A stretch of DNA of 64,000 nt from Catelliglobosispora koreensis DSM 44566 (GCF_000379685.1 NZ_KB903283.1:210819-274818); one strand, 5' to 3'; positions 8,705 to 16,968 are shown, numbered from the stretch's first letter. The notes: generated from the sequence alone by a model not told the origin. Numbers and translations: made by a program.

Positions 8705-9997
8705 ATGACGATCGCAGCGATGGCCGCCCGGCTGCGGGCCTGGGCCTGGACAGCGGTGCGCCCGTCAGACGGACTGCCCACGCTCACGAGACGGGGCAAG
8801 GTATTCGACGCCCTGCTGGCGCTGTCTTTGCTAGTCATGGCCCTTATCGGCGGCGAAGACGACCGCCCGGCGCCCCGGGAGTTCGACTTCGATCCCGACG
8901 AACGCTTGCCACTGCCACCTTTCCGGCCCGAGCCGTTCCTGCCGATCGAGGAAAGCCAGACGGGCACGACATTGTTCATGTTCGTTGTCGTGGTGCTGCC
9001 CCTGCTCTGGCGCCGGCGCTTTCCGCTCACGGTGCTCTGGATCGTGCTCGCGACCGCCCCACTGGTGAGCGACAACGAAGCAGCGCTCCGGCTGTCGTTT
9101 TACGCCTGTGTCGTGGCCGCCTTCACCGCCGCGGTTTACAGCCCGTACCGGATACCGGCTTTGGCGAGCCTGCCGTTCGCGGCACTGGTCTATACGCGAA
9201 TGCAGGAGCCCGCGGTTCCCACCGTGCCCGAGGACGCGGTGGCCTTCTTGATCCTCGTGCCCATAGTGCTTGCCGCTGACGGTTTGCGCCGCTGGAAACG
9301 CCGCGCCGACGAGCACAAAGAACGTCTATCCACATTGGAACGTGAGCAGGCCGAGGCACTCAGGCGCGCCGCCGAGCACGAGCGCGCGCGCATCGCCCGC
9401 GAGCTGCACGATGTGGTGACCCACAATGTGAGCGTCATGGTGATCCAAGCCGGTGCCGCACGGCGGGTCATGGACACCAATCCGGGTGAGGCACGCGACG
9501 CCCTGCTAGCCGTGGAGGCGGGCGGGCGAGCCGCGATGTCGGAGCTGCGGCACGTCATGGGCCTGCTCACGATGGATGAGGAAGGCACCGATCCGGCACT
9601 CGTCCCGCAACCCGGCCTCGACCGGCTGGAGTCGCTCGTGCAGCGCGTGCGCGACACCGGCGTCACCGTTGAGCTGAGCACCACCGGGCAGCCAAGGCCG
9701 GTGCCGCCTGGCGTAGAGCTGGCCGCCTACCGCGTCGTTCAGGAAGCCTTGACCAACACGGTGAAACACGCGGGCGGCGCCCCGGCGACCGTGCTCGTCG
9801 ACTATGGCCCCGATCAACTGCGCGTCGAAGTCACCGACACGGGCGGCACACCGGGTGTGACCGCCAGCGCGGGCAACGGCCGTGGTCTGATTGGCTTGCG
9901 GGAACGCCTGGCCGTTTACGGCGGCAGTTTGCACGCAGGGATTCGGCTGACCGGCGGCTACCGTGTGACGGCACTGATTCCCTTGGAGGCCATGTGA
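8705..9997 (+). CDS. Two-component sensor histidine kinase, NarL/DesK (HisKA_3) class
   Basis: This 430-residue protein has an N-terminal membrane region of about five helices (residues 36-200) and a short coiled linker. The HisKA_3 dimerisation domain has the phosphoacceptor His in ARIARELHDVVTHNVSVMV. The ATPase domain has N-box EALTNTVKHAGG, and GRGLIGLRERLAVYGG. An unusual acidic/proline-rich segment (GGEDDRPAPREFDFDPDERL to LPIEESQTG, about residues 49-88) sits between the first two helices and may be the outside sensor loop. The gene overlaps the response regulator by GTGA and is divergent from the ABC exporter at 5450-8508, its probable target. The ATG follows CACAAT by six bases without a Shine-Dalgarno. 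Confidence 0.92.
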   Translation: MTIAAMAARLRAWAWTAVRPSDGLPTLTRRGKVFDALLALSLLVMALIGGEDDRPAPREFDFDPDERLPLPPFRPEPFLPIEESQTGTTLFMFVVVVLPLLWRRRFPLTVLWIVLATAPLVSDNEAALRLSFYACVVAAFTAAVYSPYRIPALASLPFAALVYTRMQEPAVPTVPEDAVAFLILVPIVLAADGLRRWKRRADEHKERLSTLEREQAEALRRAAEHERARIARELHDVVTHNVSVMVIQAGAARRVMDTNPGEARDALLAVEAGGRAAMSELRHVMGLLTMDEEGTDPALVPQPGLDRLESLVQRVRDTGVTVELSTTGQPRPVPPGVELAAYRVVQEALTNTVKHAGGAPATVLVDYGPDQLRVEVTDTGGTPGVTASAGNGRGLIGLRERLAVYGGSLHAGIRLTGGYRVTALIPLEAM

Positions 9998-10662
9998 GCA
10001 CCCCGCTGCGCGTCGTCGTCGCCGACGATCAGGCGCTCGTGCGGACAGGCTTCCGGATGATCCTCACCAGCGATGGCATGGAGGTCGTGGCGGAAGCCAC
10101 CAATGGGGCTGAGGCTATCGAGGCGGTACGGCGTACCAAACCGGATGTTGTGCTTATGGATATCCGGATGCCGGAGATGGACGGCCTGGAGGCGACCCGC
10201 CGCATCCTGACCGGAGCGCCCGGTGAGCCACGCATCATCATCTTGACCACCTTTGATCTCGACCACTACGTGTATGCCGCGCTCGCCGCGGGCGCCAGTG
10301 GTTTCCTGCTCAAGGATGTGACGCCGGAACATCTTGTCGCGTCGGTACGCCTCGTGCGCTCTGGAGACGCGTTGCTGGCACCCGCGATCACCCGCCGTCT
10401 GGTGGAGCGATTCGCCGGGCGGTCGCAGGCGGCCACCACGGTCCACCACGATCTGTCCACATTGACCCCACGAGAGCTGGAAGTCCTGCAGCTGCTGGCC
10501 CAGGCCCTCAGTAACGCCGAGCTGGCGGCAAGCCTTCACCTGTCGGAGGCGACCGTGAAGACGCACGTCGCCCGGATTCTGGCCAAACTTGGCTTGCGCG
10601 ACCGGGCCCAGGCCGTTGTCGTGGCCTATGAAACCGGGCTCGTGGTGCCCAACAGCGGGTAG
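9994..10662 (+). CDS. Response regulator, NarL/LuxR family
   Basis: This 222-residue protein has an N-terminal receiver domain with acidic pocket ADD (10-12) and phosphoacceptor Asp56 in VVLMDIRMP. The switch Thr is in IILTTFD and the Lys in FLLKDV. A C-terminal LuxR helix-turn-helix follows (LTPRELEVLQLLAQALSNAELAASL, then SEATVKTHVARILAKL). The GTG start overlaps the kinase stop, so kinase and regulator form one unit. The expected target is the divergent ABC exporter promoter between 8509 and 8704, though no operator is obvious there. Confidence 0.94.
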   Translation: MSTPLRVVVADDQALVRTGFRMILTSDGMEVVAEATNGAEAIEAVRRTKPDVVLMDIRMPEMDGLEATRRILTGAPGEPRIIILTTFDLDHYVYAALAAGASGFLLKDVTPEHLVASVRLVRSGDALLAPAITRRLVERFAGRSQAATTVHHDLSTLTPRELEVLQLLAQALSNAELAASLHLSEATVKTHVARILAKLGLRDRAQAVVVAYETGLVVPNSG

Positions 10663-10683
10663 AGGCCCGGTCGGCACACAGCC

Positions 10684-11082
10684 TTAACCAGTCGCCGGCT
10701 CCTTACGCGACACGAGCGCGTCCAACGACCACGCGCCCGGCCCGATCGCGGCGATCAGCAGGAACGACCAGCAGAACATCGCCGCCAGTTCACCACCATT
10801 GTTCAACGGCAGCAGCGACTGTGGCTGATGCACTATGAAATAGGCGTAGGCCATCGAACCTGAAGCCAGCAACGCCGCTGGCCTGGTTCCCAATCCGAGT
10901 AATACGAGCAGGCCGCAGACCAGCTGGATGAGCGCCGCCCACCAGCCCGGCCACTGGGCGAACTCGATCGCCCTTCCAGAGCCCCGGTTGCCGCCGAGCA
11001 CACCGAACAATGAGGACACTCCGTGCAGTGCGAATAGCAAACCGAGCACCGCACGGAAAAGTGCTGTGATGACGCCTTGCAT
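10684..11082 (-). CDS. DoxX family membrane protein
   Basis: This 132-residue protein has four predicted helices (GVITALFRAVLGLLFALHGV, WAALIQLVCGLLVLLGLG, ALLASGSMAYAYFIV, AAMFCWSFLLIAAIG). The GGNRGSGRAIEFAQWPG loop between helices 1 and 2 is typical of the DoxX family. These quinone-linked or redox-associated membrane proteins have no single agreed function. I chose the ATG at 11082, which has a GGAAGGAAAG Shine-Dalgarno five bases upstream, over a GTG 27 bases further up. Two other DoxX-type genes occur in the window (25592 and 58638). Confidence 0.88.
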   Translation of the reverse strand: MQGVITALFRAVLGLLFALHGVSSLFGVLGGNRGSGRAIEFAQWPGWWAALIQLVCGLLVLLGLGTRPAALLASGSMAYAYFIVHQPQSLLPLNNGGELAAMFCWSFLLIAAIGPGAWSLDALVSRKEPATG

Positions 11083-11115
11083 TGACTTTCCTTCCGCCGA
11101 CACATCCATCAGATC

Positions 11116-11132
11116 AATAGATGTAAATAGAT
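11116..11132. promoter_or_regulatory. Direct repeat upstream of doxX, candidate operator
   Basis: AATAGAT occurs at 11116-11122 and again at 11126-11132, ten bases apart, within an A/T-rich island in otherwise GC-rich DNA. It is 34 bases upstream of the DoxX start. A TTTACA (minus strand, 11127-11122) lies inside it and could be a -35 box. The regulator is unknown. Confidence 0.3.
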
Positions 11133-11229
11133 TTTATCGGCGAGGCGGACGATCCCACCAGGTATCAAGTTCACCACCGGCCAGCGGGCGTATCGCCGGC
11201 CCCAGGCGTTTTGCCGGGTAACCGTCAGC

Positions 11230-11255
11230 GCCCCGGTGGTGAATTCCACCGGGGC
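11230..11255. terminator. Terminator of the subtilase gene
   Basis: Ten-base perfect stem GCCCCGGTGG / CCACCGGGGC around TGAATT. It starts 16 bases after the stop of the minus-strand S8 peptidase gene. Confidence 0.65.
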
Positions 11256-11270
11256 CGGCTGCCGGGCGCG

Positions 11271-13442
11271 TTAGCCCAAGCGCAACGTGAACGTGCCGGT
11301 AGGTGTCGTGTAGTAACACTGTCCGGTCGGGGTGCACACCGTTTCGATGGACACTCCGTCAACGGCTATCCAGTAAGACTTTCCGGACCGCGCCTGGAAG
11401 GTGAAGTCGATGGGATAGCCCTGATCGTCAACTCCCCACCCGACCGAGGTCAACGCGGAGAAGTCCGGGTTGGACACCGTACTGGGCGTTTCGTAAACGT
11501 GGACGCAATACATCTGGCTGCCACTCGCGCGGACCCGGGCCGGGCCGTCAGCGGTAGGCGACCACGCATACCAAACCGAAGCACCGGAGAACAGATCGTC
11601 GCAGTGATGCGGTTCGCCGTATTGCTTTGTCGCGGCGATGTTCGCCCCGAACTGTGACGAGCCATAGCTGAAGAACGGCATGGCGTCTTTGAGGTTGTCG
11701 TTGGGCAGGTTCCAGTTCAGGCGCAGATGACCCGTGCGCGGGAACGCGATGCCCGGATGGCGGAAACCGTCAGCGGCGATCTCGATCGTCTCGCCCGCGC
11801 GCACCTGCACCGTGACGATGCTCGTTTCCGCGTTGCTGGGTCCCGAGTCATCATCTTCACCAAGCAAAGTGGACGACCCGTTGGACTCGACGCGGTAGAC
11901 GGCTAGCAACGTGTTGAAATCGCTGCCGATGGTGGAGAACTCGACGGTCGCGTCACGGTCGGGCATCCAGCGGAACCACGCAGAAGCACCACCGGCATTG
12001 CCTCCGTGGTCGGCTTCTCCGGGCTCCTTCGTTGCCGCCCAAGTGGTTTGGCTGGTCCGCCCACTCCACGTGGTCAGGGCGAGAGGGTTCGCCCGGCTGT
12101 CGTTGGGCACGGGTGCCGCCGCCCGGATCGCGTCGGGGAAGTTCAGCCGTGGGTGCACCTCGATCGTGCGCTGGTCGGCGACAAAGACCGAGCTGGTCTT
12201 TAGCTGCGTCTCCAGCTGGTGTGCCGAGGCATAGGGGTTGATGGACGACAGAATCGCTGACAGCGCCGCGACATGCGGTGCGGCGACAGACGTCCCGTTC
12301 CGGTTGATACCAAGGGATTGTATGTTCGCGCCGGGCGCCAGCACGTCCAGTCGCGGGCCGCTGGCCGAGGAGCACGGCATCGTGTCGACCATCACGGGCG
12401 CGGTGTCGGTGCAGTCGGCCCACTTCTCGTCACCGGTGGTGTTGGTGGCCGGGTAGGTGCCGCCGACAGCGATCGCTCCTGGCACACAGGCCGGCCGCGA
12501 TACGCCCTGGCGGAACGATCCGCCGCGGAAGGCGTGGTTGCCCGCGGCGACGATCGGCATCGTACGGGCCTGGCGCAGCGCCTGGAACGCACCGTGGAAC
12601 GGGCTGGGCGTCGTGCAGTTGCCCAGGAAGTAGTCCGCCTTACCCCAGCTCATGTTCACGGCCACGATGTTGTGCGCGTAACGGCTAGCCAGCACCCAGT
12701 TGAGCCCGCGCAACGTGTGGCTGTCCATAATGGACGTTCCGTCCATGATGTCGATCGGGATCAGTTTCGCGTCAGGCACCGCGGCGGCCAGCACGGCGGC
12801 GATACCGCTTCCGTGACCGTGACTGTCCAGCATGCCATCGTCCGGGGCGGCTTCGAAGCTGACAGTGATGCGGCTGAGTTCAGCCCTGGTCGTGTCAGCG
12901 CCCGTGTCCAAAATGGCGATTCCTTGCCCGGCGCCTTTGAGGTTGCCTTGCATCGCCAGCGGGTGCCCGATCAGCGGAAGGCTCCGGGTTAGCCACAGTT
13001 CGTTTTCCCCATCGACCCACAGTGAGACCACGAGGCGGTGGTTGATGAGCCGCAGCGCCGCTTCAGGATCGCGCACGGGTGTGAGCAGGACCGGCAGGAG
13101 GCTAAACCGGTGCTCCACCGGCAAATTGAGTTCCCGGATGACAGAGGTTTGCAACTCATCGAAGACGCGCTGCGCTTTCTTGATCGCCTCCGGGTTGCCG
13201 TCAGCGTAGGCGTCGAGCCCCGCAGGCGCATGGATGACTGCGAGGACCGCGACTTTCTCGCCCTTGTACAAGCGCGTCGCCAGGCTCGGCTCCACAACTC
13301 CAGCTTCGACGGCCTGGCCCAAACTTTCGAACGTCTGCCCAGGATCCGGCAATTTCGGCCCGGCCGACGCGCTCACGGCGGGGCTCATCGCTATCGCGCA
13401 CACGGCCACGACGGCCGCGGCAAGGAACCTCTGTCTAGTCAC
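11271..13442 (-). CDS. Secreted subtilisin-like S8 serine protease
   Basis: This 723-residue exported protease begins with a signal peptide (residues 1-27, ending AVSASA) and a propeptide-like region of about 130 residues. The catalytic triad is complete: Asp179 (ILDTGAD), His208 (DSHGHGSG) and Ser385 (NGTSVAAPH), with the oxyanion Asn302 (AAGNHAFRGG). After residue about 440 there are two pre-peptidase C-terminal-like (PPC) beta domains. These include GNAGGASAWFRWMPDRDATVE and FNTLLAVYRV in the first, and GASVWYAWSPTADGPARV in the second; both are usual in secreted bacterial proteases. The start GTG is preceded by purines only. It stands alone with its own terminator. The natural substrate is unknown; scavenging of external protein is the common role. 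Confidence 0.93.
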   Translation of the reverse strand: MTRQRFLAAAVVAVCAIAMSPAVSASAGPKLPDPGQTFESLGQAVEAGVVEPSLATRLYKGEKVAVLAVIHAPAGLDAYADGNPEAIKKAQRVFDELQTSVIRELNLPVEHRFSLLPVLLTPVRDPEAALRLINHRLVVSLWVDGENELWLTRSLPLIGHPLAMQGNLKGAGQGIAILDTGADTTRAELSRITVSFEAAPDDGMLDSHGHGSGIAAVLAAAVPDAKLIPIDIMDGTSIMDSHTLRGLNWVLASRYAHNIVAVNMSWGKADYFLGNCTTPSPFHGAFQALRQARTMPIVAAGNHAFRGGSFRQGVSRPACVPGAIAVGGTYPATNTTGDEKWADCTDTAPVMVDTMPCSSASGPRLDVLAPGANIQSLGINRNGTSVAAPHVAALSAILSSINPYASAHQLETQLKTSSVFVADQRTIEVHPRLNFPDAIRAAAPVPNDSRANPLALTTWSGRTSQTTWAATKEPGEADHGGNAGGASAWFRWMPDRDATVEFSTIGSDFNTLLAVYRVESNGSSTLLGEDDDSGPSNAETSIVTVQVRAGETIEIAADGFRHPGIAFPRTGHLRLNWNLPNDNLKDAMPFFSYGSSQFGANIAATKQYGEPHHCDDLFSGASVWYAWSPTADGPARVRASGSQMYCVHVYETPSTVSNPDFSALTSVGWGVDDQGYPIDFTFQARSGKSYWIAVDGVSIETVCTPTGQCYYTTPTGTFTLRLG

Positions 13443-13575
13443 GCGCCGAGCGTCGCCGGCCCCGCCTTCGCACGCTTCACACTGTCAGCTACCCGCCACC
13501 GTCAATATTCGGTTGAGCCGGGCGCCGCGGCCGTGCTGATTGCCTCAACGTGGCCGTAAGCGCGGCGATTCTGCT

Positions 13576-14193
13576 CTACGCGGCCAGACGATTACCTGCC
13601 CGGCCGACACCGGGCCAGAACCGCCCCACCCTTGCCAGGTAACGCTGATAGGCCTCGCCGTGAACCTCACGCAGATAAGGCTCCTCAACCACGCGAACCT
13701 GGATCTCGATCGTCAGCACCAGTGCCACGAAACCCAGCAGTGCCAACGGGTTTCCCACCATGAGTGTCAGCCCAGCGCACCCGGCGAGCATTCCCGTGAA
13801 GATGGGGTTGCGCACGACGCCGAAGGGGCCGCCAGTCACCAGAGCGGTCCGCTCCGCCGGGTCGACGCCGATACGCCACGAGTCACCCATCGCCAGCTGT
13901 GCCGCGGCGGTGGCCGCTATTCCCAGCAGCGCCAGCGCCAACCCGCTCCAACGGACGGCGTCATAGTCCAAAAACGACTGTGGCTCCAGGCCGGCCAGGC
14001 CAGCCGCGGGGGCCACCGCGCACAGGGCGATGGCGGCCAGGAAACCGATCTTGGCCCACCAGCGCACGCCACCCACGGGACCAGCGTCTAGCCGCAACCC
14101 GGTGTCTCCGGTCCGCCGCCATTGGATGAAGGTACGCAATCCGAACGCCACGATGAGGAAACCGACATAGAGCAGCAACGCGGCCAGGTTCAC
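13576..14193 (-). CDS. Isoprenylcysteine carboxyl methyltransferase-like membrane protein
   Basis: This 205-residue membrane protein has five predicted helices and a C-terminal segment RNPIFTGMLAGCAG, VRVVEEPYLREVHGEAYQRYLARVGRF. The R-x-P, E-E-P-x-L and Y-x-x-Y-x-x-x-V-x-R-F signatures define the ICMT/PEMT-like methyltransferases. In bacteria these often sit beside metal exporters and their function there is not settled. The GTG start overlaps the end of the cation exporter gene, so it is the third gene of the cmtR-like operon. The association with metal efflux is shown by position only. Confidence 0.85.
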   Translation of the reverse strand: MNLAALLLYVGFLIVAFGLRTFIQWRRTGDTGLRLDAGPVGGVRWWAKIGFLAAIALCAVAPAAGLAGLEPQSFLDYDAVRWSGLALALLGIAATAAAQLAMGDSWRIGVDPAERTALVTGGPFGVVRNPIFTGMLAGCAGLTLMVGNPLALLGFVALVLTIEIQVRVVEEPYLREVHGEAYQRYLARVGRFWPGVGRAGNRLAA

Positions 14194-14837
14194 GAGGCAC
14201 CATCCAAACGGGACACGGGATCACAACAGTCAGTGCACTGCTCGCCTCGCCAGGCGGCGGCACCTTCTTTGACGGCCACGCCAGCGATGGCGAGCGCGGC
14301 CAGTGGATCGGCCCAGGACCAGCCGAACAGGGCGTTAAGGCCCAGACCGGCCAGCAGAATCACCGAAAGATAAGTGCACAGCAGGTTTTGCGTCGCGTCT
14401 GCCGACACGGTCGCCGACCCGAGTTCACGGCCGGTGCGGCGTTTGGCCCACACCAGCAGCGGCATGACGGCCACACTGACCGCCGCCAGGACGATGCCCA
14501 CGGTGGACGGTCGCGCTTCACCGCCCGTCAGCAGCGCATGCCCAGATCCGATCACGATGTAACCGGCTAGCAGAAAGAACGAGACGGCGATCAGCTTGAG
14601 CGCCAGGCGTTCCCGGGCTTCGGGCAGGCGCGAGCGGAACTGCCAGATGACGACGAGGGCCGAGGACACCTCGATGAACGAGTCCAGGCCGAAGCCGATG
14701 AGCGCGGTCGACGAAGCCGCCGCGCCAGCCGCGATCGCGACGATGCCTTCGAGGGTGTTGTATCCGGCGGTGGCGTAAGCCAGGAGCAGACTGCGGCGGT
14801 TGAGCTGAGCGCGCCGTTGCGGTGCCAGGACCGTCAC
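14190..14837 (-). CDS. Cation diffusion facilitator-like metal exporter
   Basis: This 215-residue protein resembles the membrane part of CDF exporters. LLLAYATAGYNTLEGIVAIAAG is helix 1. The metal-site helix 2 reads STALIGFGLDSFIEVSS, with the FGLDSxIE motif of actinobacterial CDF-like transporters. SADATQNLLCTYLSVILL is helix 5, carrying S-A-D-A-T-Q in place of the usual H-x-x-x-D. The long cytoplasmic CDF domain is absent and the protein ends with CTDCC, a possible metal-binding tail. I chose the GTG at 14837, which overlaps the regulator stop (GTGA) and has a GAGGAG Shine-Dalgarno. The CmtR-like regulator next to it suggests export of Cd, Pb or a similar soft metal. Confidence 0.85.
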   Translation of the reverse strand: MTVLAPQRRAQLNRRSLLLAYATAGYNTLEGIVAIAAGAAASSTALIGFGLDSFIEVSSALVVIWQFRSRLPEARERLALKLIAVSFFLLAGYIVIGSGHALLTGGEARPSTVGIVLAAVSVAVMPLLVWAKRRTGRELGSATVSADATQNLLCTYLSVILLAGLGLNALFGWSWADPLAALAIAGVAVKEGAAAWRGEQCTDCCDPVSRLDGAS

Positions 14838-15157
14838 GCTGGCTCCTCGTCGCACTCGGCTGCCGGGTCAACCGCGAGCACGATGCCCAGCAGGTCGGCC
14901 AGGGCGTGGGTTAGCCGTGGATCGGCTATCTCGTACCGGACCTTCTTGCCTTCCCACACCGCTACTACGAGGCCACATCCACGCAGACAGGCAAGGTGAT
15001 TAGAAATCTTGGACCGCGATTCGCCGAGACGGTCCGCTAGTTCGCTGGGGTAGGCCGCGGCGGCGGCCAGCTCGACGAGGATCCGGCAACGGGTCTCGTC
15101 GGCCAGGGCACGGCCCACCCGGCCCATCGCCTCAAGATGCGTCGCAGACTTCAGCAC
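14834..15157 (-). CDS. cmtR: ArsR/SmtB repressor, CmtR-type Cd/Pb sensor
   Basis: This is a 107-residue winged-helix repressor. The recognition region YPSELADRLGESRSKISNHLACLRGCGLV is very close to Mycobacterium tuberculosis CmtR. The metal ligands known for CmtR (Cys57, Cys61 and Cys102) fall at exactly the same residue numbers here: C57 and C61 in LACLRGCG, and C102 in AAECDEE. CmtR leaves DNA on binding Cd(II) or Pb(II), so this protein probably derepresses its own operon (exporter + methyltransferase). The GTG start lies seven bases after a TATCAT -10 box, so the mRNA is likely leaderless. The assignment rests on the ligands and overall similarity; another soft metal is possible. Confidence 0.88.
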   Translation of the reverse strand: MLKSATHLEAMGRVGRALADETRCRILVELAAAAAYPSELADRLGESRSKISNHLACLRGCGLVVAVWEGKKVRYEIADPRLTHALADLLGIVLAVDPAAECDEEPA

Positions 15158-15164
15158 AACGAGG

Positions 15165-15192
15165 ATGATACAGAATCTGCTGAACTATACAA
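15165..15192 (-). promoter_or_regulatory. Promoter of the CmtR-like operon
   Basis: On the minus strand TTGTAT (15192-15187), a 16-base spacer and TATCAT (15170-15165) precede the GTG by seven bases. The spacer region contains an imperfect dyad (GTATAG...CTGTAT) that could be the repressor site. Confidence 0.5.
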
Positions 15193-15202
15193 GCGCGGCT
15201 GA

Positions 15203-15850
15203 TCAGTCCTGGTTGAGGTAGGCCAGCACAGCACGCACCCGGCGATGCGATTCGTCAGCCGGAGCCAGGCCGAGCTTGGCGAAGATGTTCGTGATGTGTT
15301 TCTCGACCGACACGGGCGCTAACGTCAGGGCCGAGCACAGCGCCGCGTTGGAAAGCCCTTGTGCCATCAGGGAAAGCACCTCCCGCTCGCGGGGTGTCAG
15401 CGTGCTGATGCTCTGGTTGCGGTGGTTGCGGGCGAAGAGCTGCTGCACGACCTCCGGGTCCATGACCGTGCCGCCAGCGGCCACACGGTCGGCCGCGTCC
15501 AGGAAATCGTCCACATTGGTGATCCGGTCTTTGAGCAGGTAGCCCACCCCGCCTCGCCCGTCAGCGAGCAGTTCAGCGGCATAGACGCGCTCGACGTATT
15601 GCGACACGATCAGCACCCGCGTCTGCGGGTCAGCCGCGCGCAGGGCTATGGCGGCGCGAAGCCCTTCGTCACGAAAGCCCGGTGGCAGCCGGACGTCCAC
15701 AATGGACAGATCGGGCCGGTGCTCGGCGACGGCTTCCAGCAACGCGGAAGCGTCGCCCACCGCGGCGACGACCTCGTGCCCTGTCTCGCTGAGCATCCGG
15801 ATCAGGCCCTCGCGCAGCAGCACCAGGTCTTCGGCTATCACGATGCGCAT
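15203..15850 (-). CDS. Response regulator, NarL/LuxR family, orphaned by kinase decay
   Basis: This 215-residue intact regulator has its acidic pocket at AED (6-8), phosphoacceptor Asp52 in IVDVRLPPGF, Lys in YLLKDR, and a LuxR helix-turn-helix (LTPREREVLSLMAQGLSNAALCSAL, VEKHITNIFAKLGL). It closely parallels the regulator at 29273-29908, including the RLPPxF-xDEGL stretch and the linker. Its cognate kinase immediately upstream survives only as a C-terminal fragment (15838-16230). The regulator may therefore be inactive, may be phosphorylated by the paralogous kinase, or may be on its way to decay. Confidence 0.9.
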   Translation of the reverse strand: MRIVIAEDLVLLREGLIRMLSETGHEVVAAVGDASALLEAVAEHRPDLSIVDVRLPPGFRDEGLRAAIALRAADPQTRVLIVSQYVERVYAAELLADGRGGVGYLLKDRITNVDDFLDAADRVAAGGTVMDPEVVQQLFARNHRNQSISTLTPREREVLSLMAQGLSNAALCSALTLAPVSVEKHITNIFAKLGLAPADESHRRVRAVLAYLNQD

Positions 15851-16230
15851 GGGAACTCCGCGATCAGTTGGGTCGGCCCGCCCGGTGGGCTGGCAATGGT
15901 CAGGGTGCCGTCGAGGGCTTCCACTCGCCGCCGCAGGCCGTCGAGCCCTGTGCCGAGAGGATCGGCACCGCCGTGGCCGTCATCGGTCAGCGTTACCCGG
16001 ATCAAATCGGCGGTGCGGGTGAGCGTCACGGTGACGGTCTCGGCGTCGGCGTGCTTGGCGGCGTTGGCGAGTCCTTCGGCGACAACGAAATAGGCGGCTG
16101 ACTCGACCGCTGGCGGGAACCGGCCGTCGGTTTCGCTGGTGATATCCACGCGCAGCGGGCTGTCGGCGGCGAGGGCGGCCAAGGCTGACGCCAGGCCACG
16201 GTCGGTCAGGATCGGTGGGTGGATGCCGCG
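15838..16230 (-). pseudogene. C-terminal remnant of a sensor histidine kinase
   Basis: The frame starts abruptly with R-G-I-H-P-P-I-L-T-D-R-G-L, which in the intact paralogue (29905-31161) lies in the middle of the kinase. Only the HATPase domain remains: N-box EGLANAAKHA and G-box DDGHGGADPLGTGLDGL. The membrane sensor and the HisKA_3 domain with its histidine are missing. The sequence directly before the junction belongs to the start of a permease gene, so a deletion joined the two. An internal ATG (16182) could give a 114-residue protein, but it could not autophosphorylate. Confidence 0.85.
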
Positions 16231-16250
16231 CCGATGGCGAGGCGGATCAT
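16231..16250 (-). pseudogene. 5' stub of a deleted ABC permease gene
   Basis: ATG at 16250 overlaps the ATPase stop (ATGA), exactly as the permease does in the paralogous operon at 31158-33232. It reads M-I-R-L-A-I-G-A, then runs into kinase sequence and stops after 14 residues. I read it as the first codons of a permease whose remaining coding sequence was deleted. Confidence 0.55.
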
Positions 16251-16968
16251 CGCGTCACCGCCGTCATCTGCTCGGCGATCTTCTCAACGCCGGGGTGGGC
16301 GAGGTCGCTGACGATGCGGCCGTCGGCGAGGAACACGACCCGGTCGGCCCACGCGGCGGCGGCCGGGTCATGGTCACCATGACGACGGTCGCGTTCAGGG
16401 TGTCCACCGATTCGCGAAGCAGCGCAAGGACTTCCCGTCCCGAAGTGAGGTCCAGAGCGCCCGTTGGCTCGTCGGCGAAAATCACCTCGGGCCGCGCGGC
16501 CAGTGCCCGCGCCAGGGCGACGCGCTGGCGCTGCCCGCCGGAAAGCTGCCCGGGGCGGTCGTTTTCCCGCCCGGCGAGCCCGACGCGAGTGAGCACCTCC
16601 TTGGCCCAAGCCTTGTCAGCCTTCGCCCCGGACAGGCGCTGCGGCAGCAACACGTTGTGCCACACGGACAGCGAGTCCATCAAGTTGTAGGCCTGGAAGA
16701 CGAATCCGGCTCGCTTGCGGCGCTCCTGGGTCAACTTGGGTTCCTTGAGGGCGCCGATTTCCTTCCCCCCAAGCCACACCTGTCCCGTGTCCGGCCGGTC
16801 AAGCCCGGCCGCGCACTGCAGCAAGGTGGACTTGCCCGACCCCGAGGGTCCCATTACCGCCGTGAAGGTGCCCCGCTGGAACGCCACCGTCACCTGATCC
16901 AGCGCCTTCGTCATCCCGGCGCCCGGGTAGGTCTTGGCGACCCCGGTCAGCTCTACCGCATTTGTCAT
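16247..16968 (-). pseudogene. ABC transporter ATPase with a -1 frameshift
   Basis: The N-terminal frame (from 16968) has Walker A GPSGSGKST, signature LSGGQRQRV and Walker B VIFADEPTGALD. After ATVVMVT the expected switch histidine (H-D-P) is lost, because one C is missing near 16371-16374. The original frame then reads low-complexity Pro/Ser sequence to 16264. The +1 frame continues correctly with H-D-P-A-A-A-A-W-A-D-R-V-V-F-L-A-D-G and ends ...EQMTAVTR at 16247. As given, the product lacks the H-loop and the end of the domain. A sequencing error in a CC/CCC run is possible, but the neighbouring deletion makes real decay more likely. Confidence 0.85.

Noticed and set aside
16366..16380. Programmed frameshift in the ABC ATPase
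   Set aside because: No slippery heptamer or hairpin is evident, and the adjacent permease/kinase deletion points to decay.
16264..16968. ABC ATPase as an intact 234-residue gene
   Set aside because: The last 35 residues are Pro/Ser/Thr-rich out-of-frame text. The true C-terminus with H-D-P and VVFLADGR lies in another frame, so the gene is broken.
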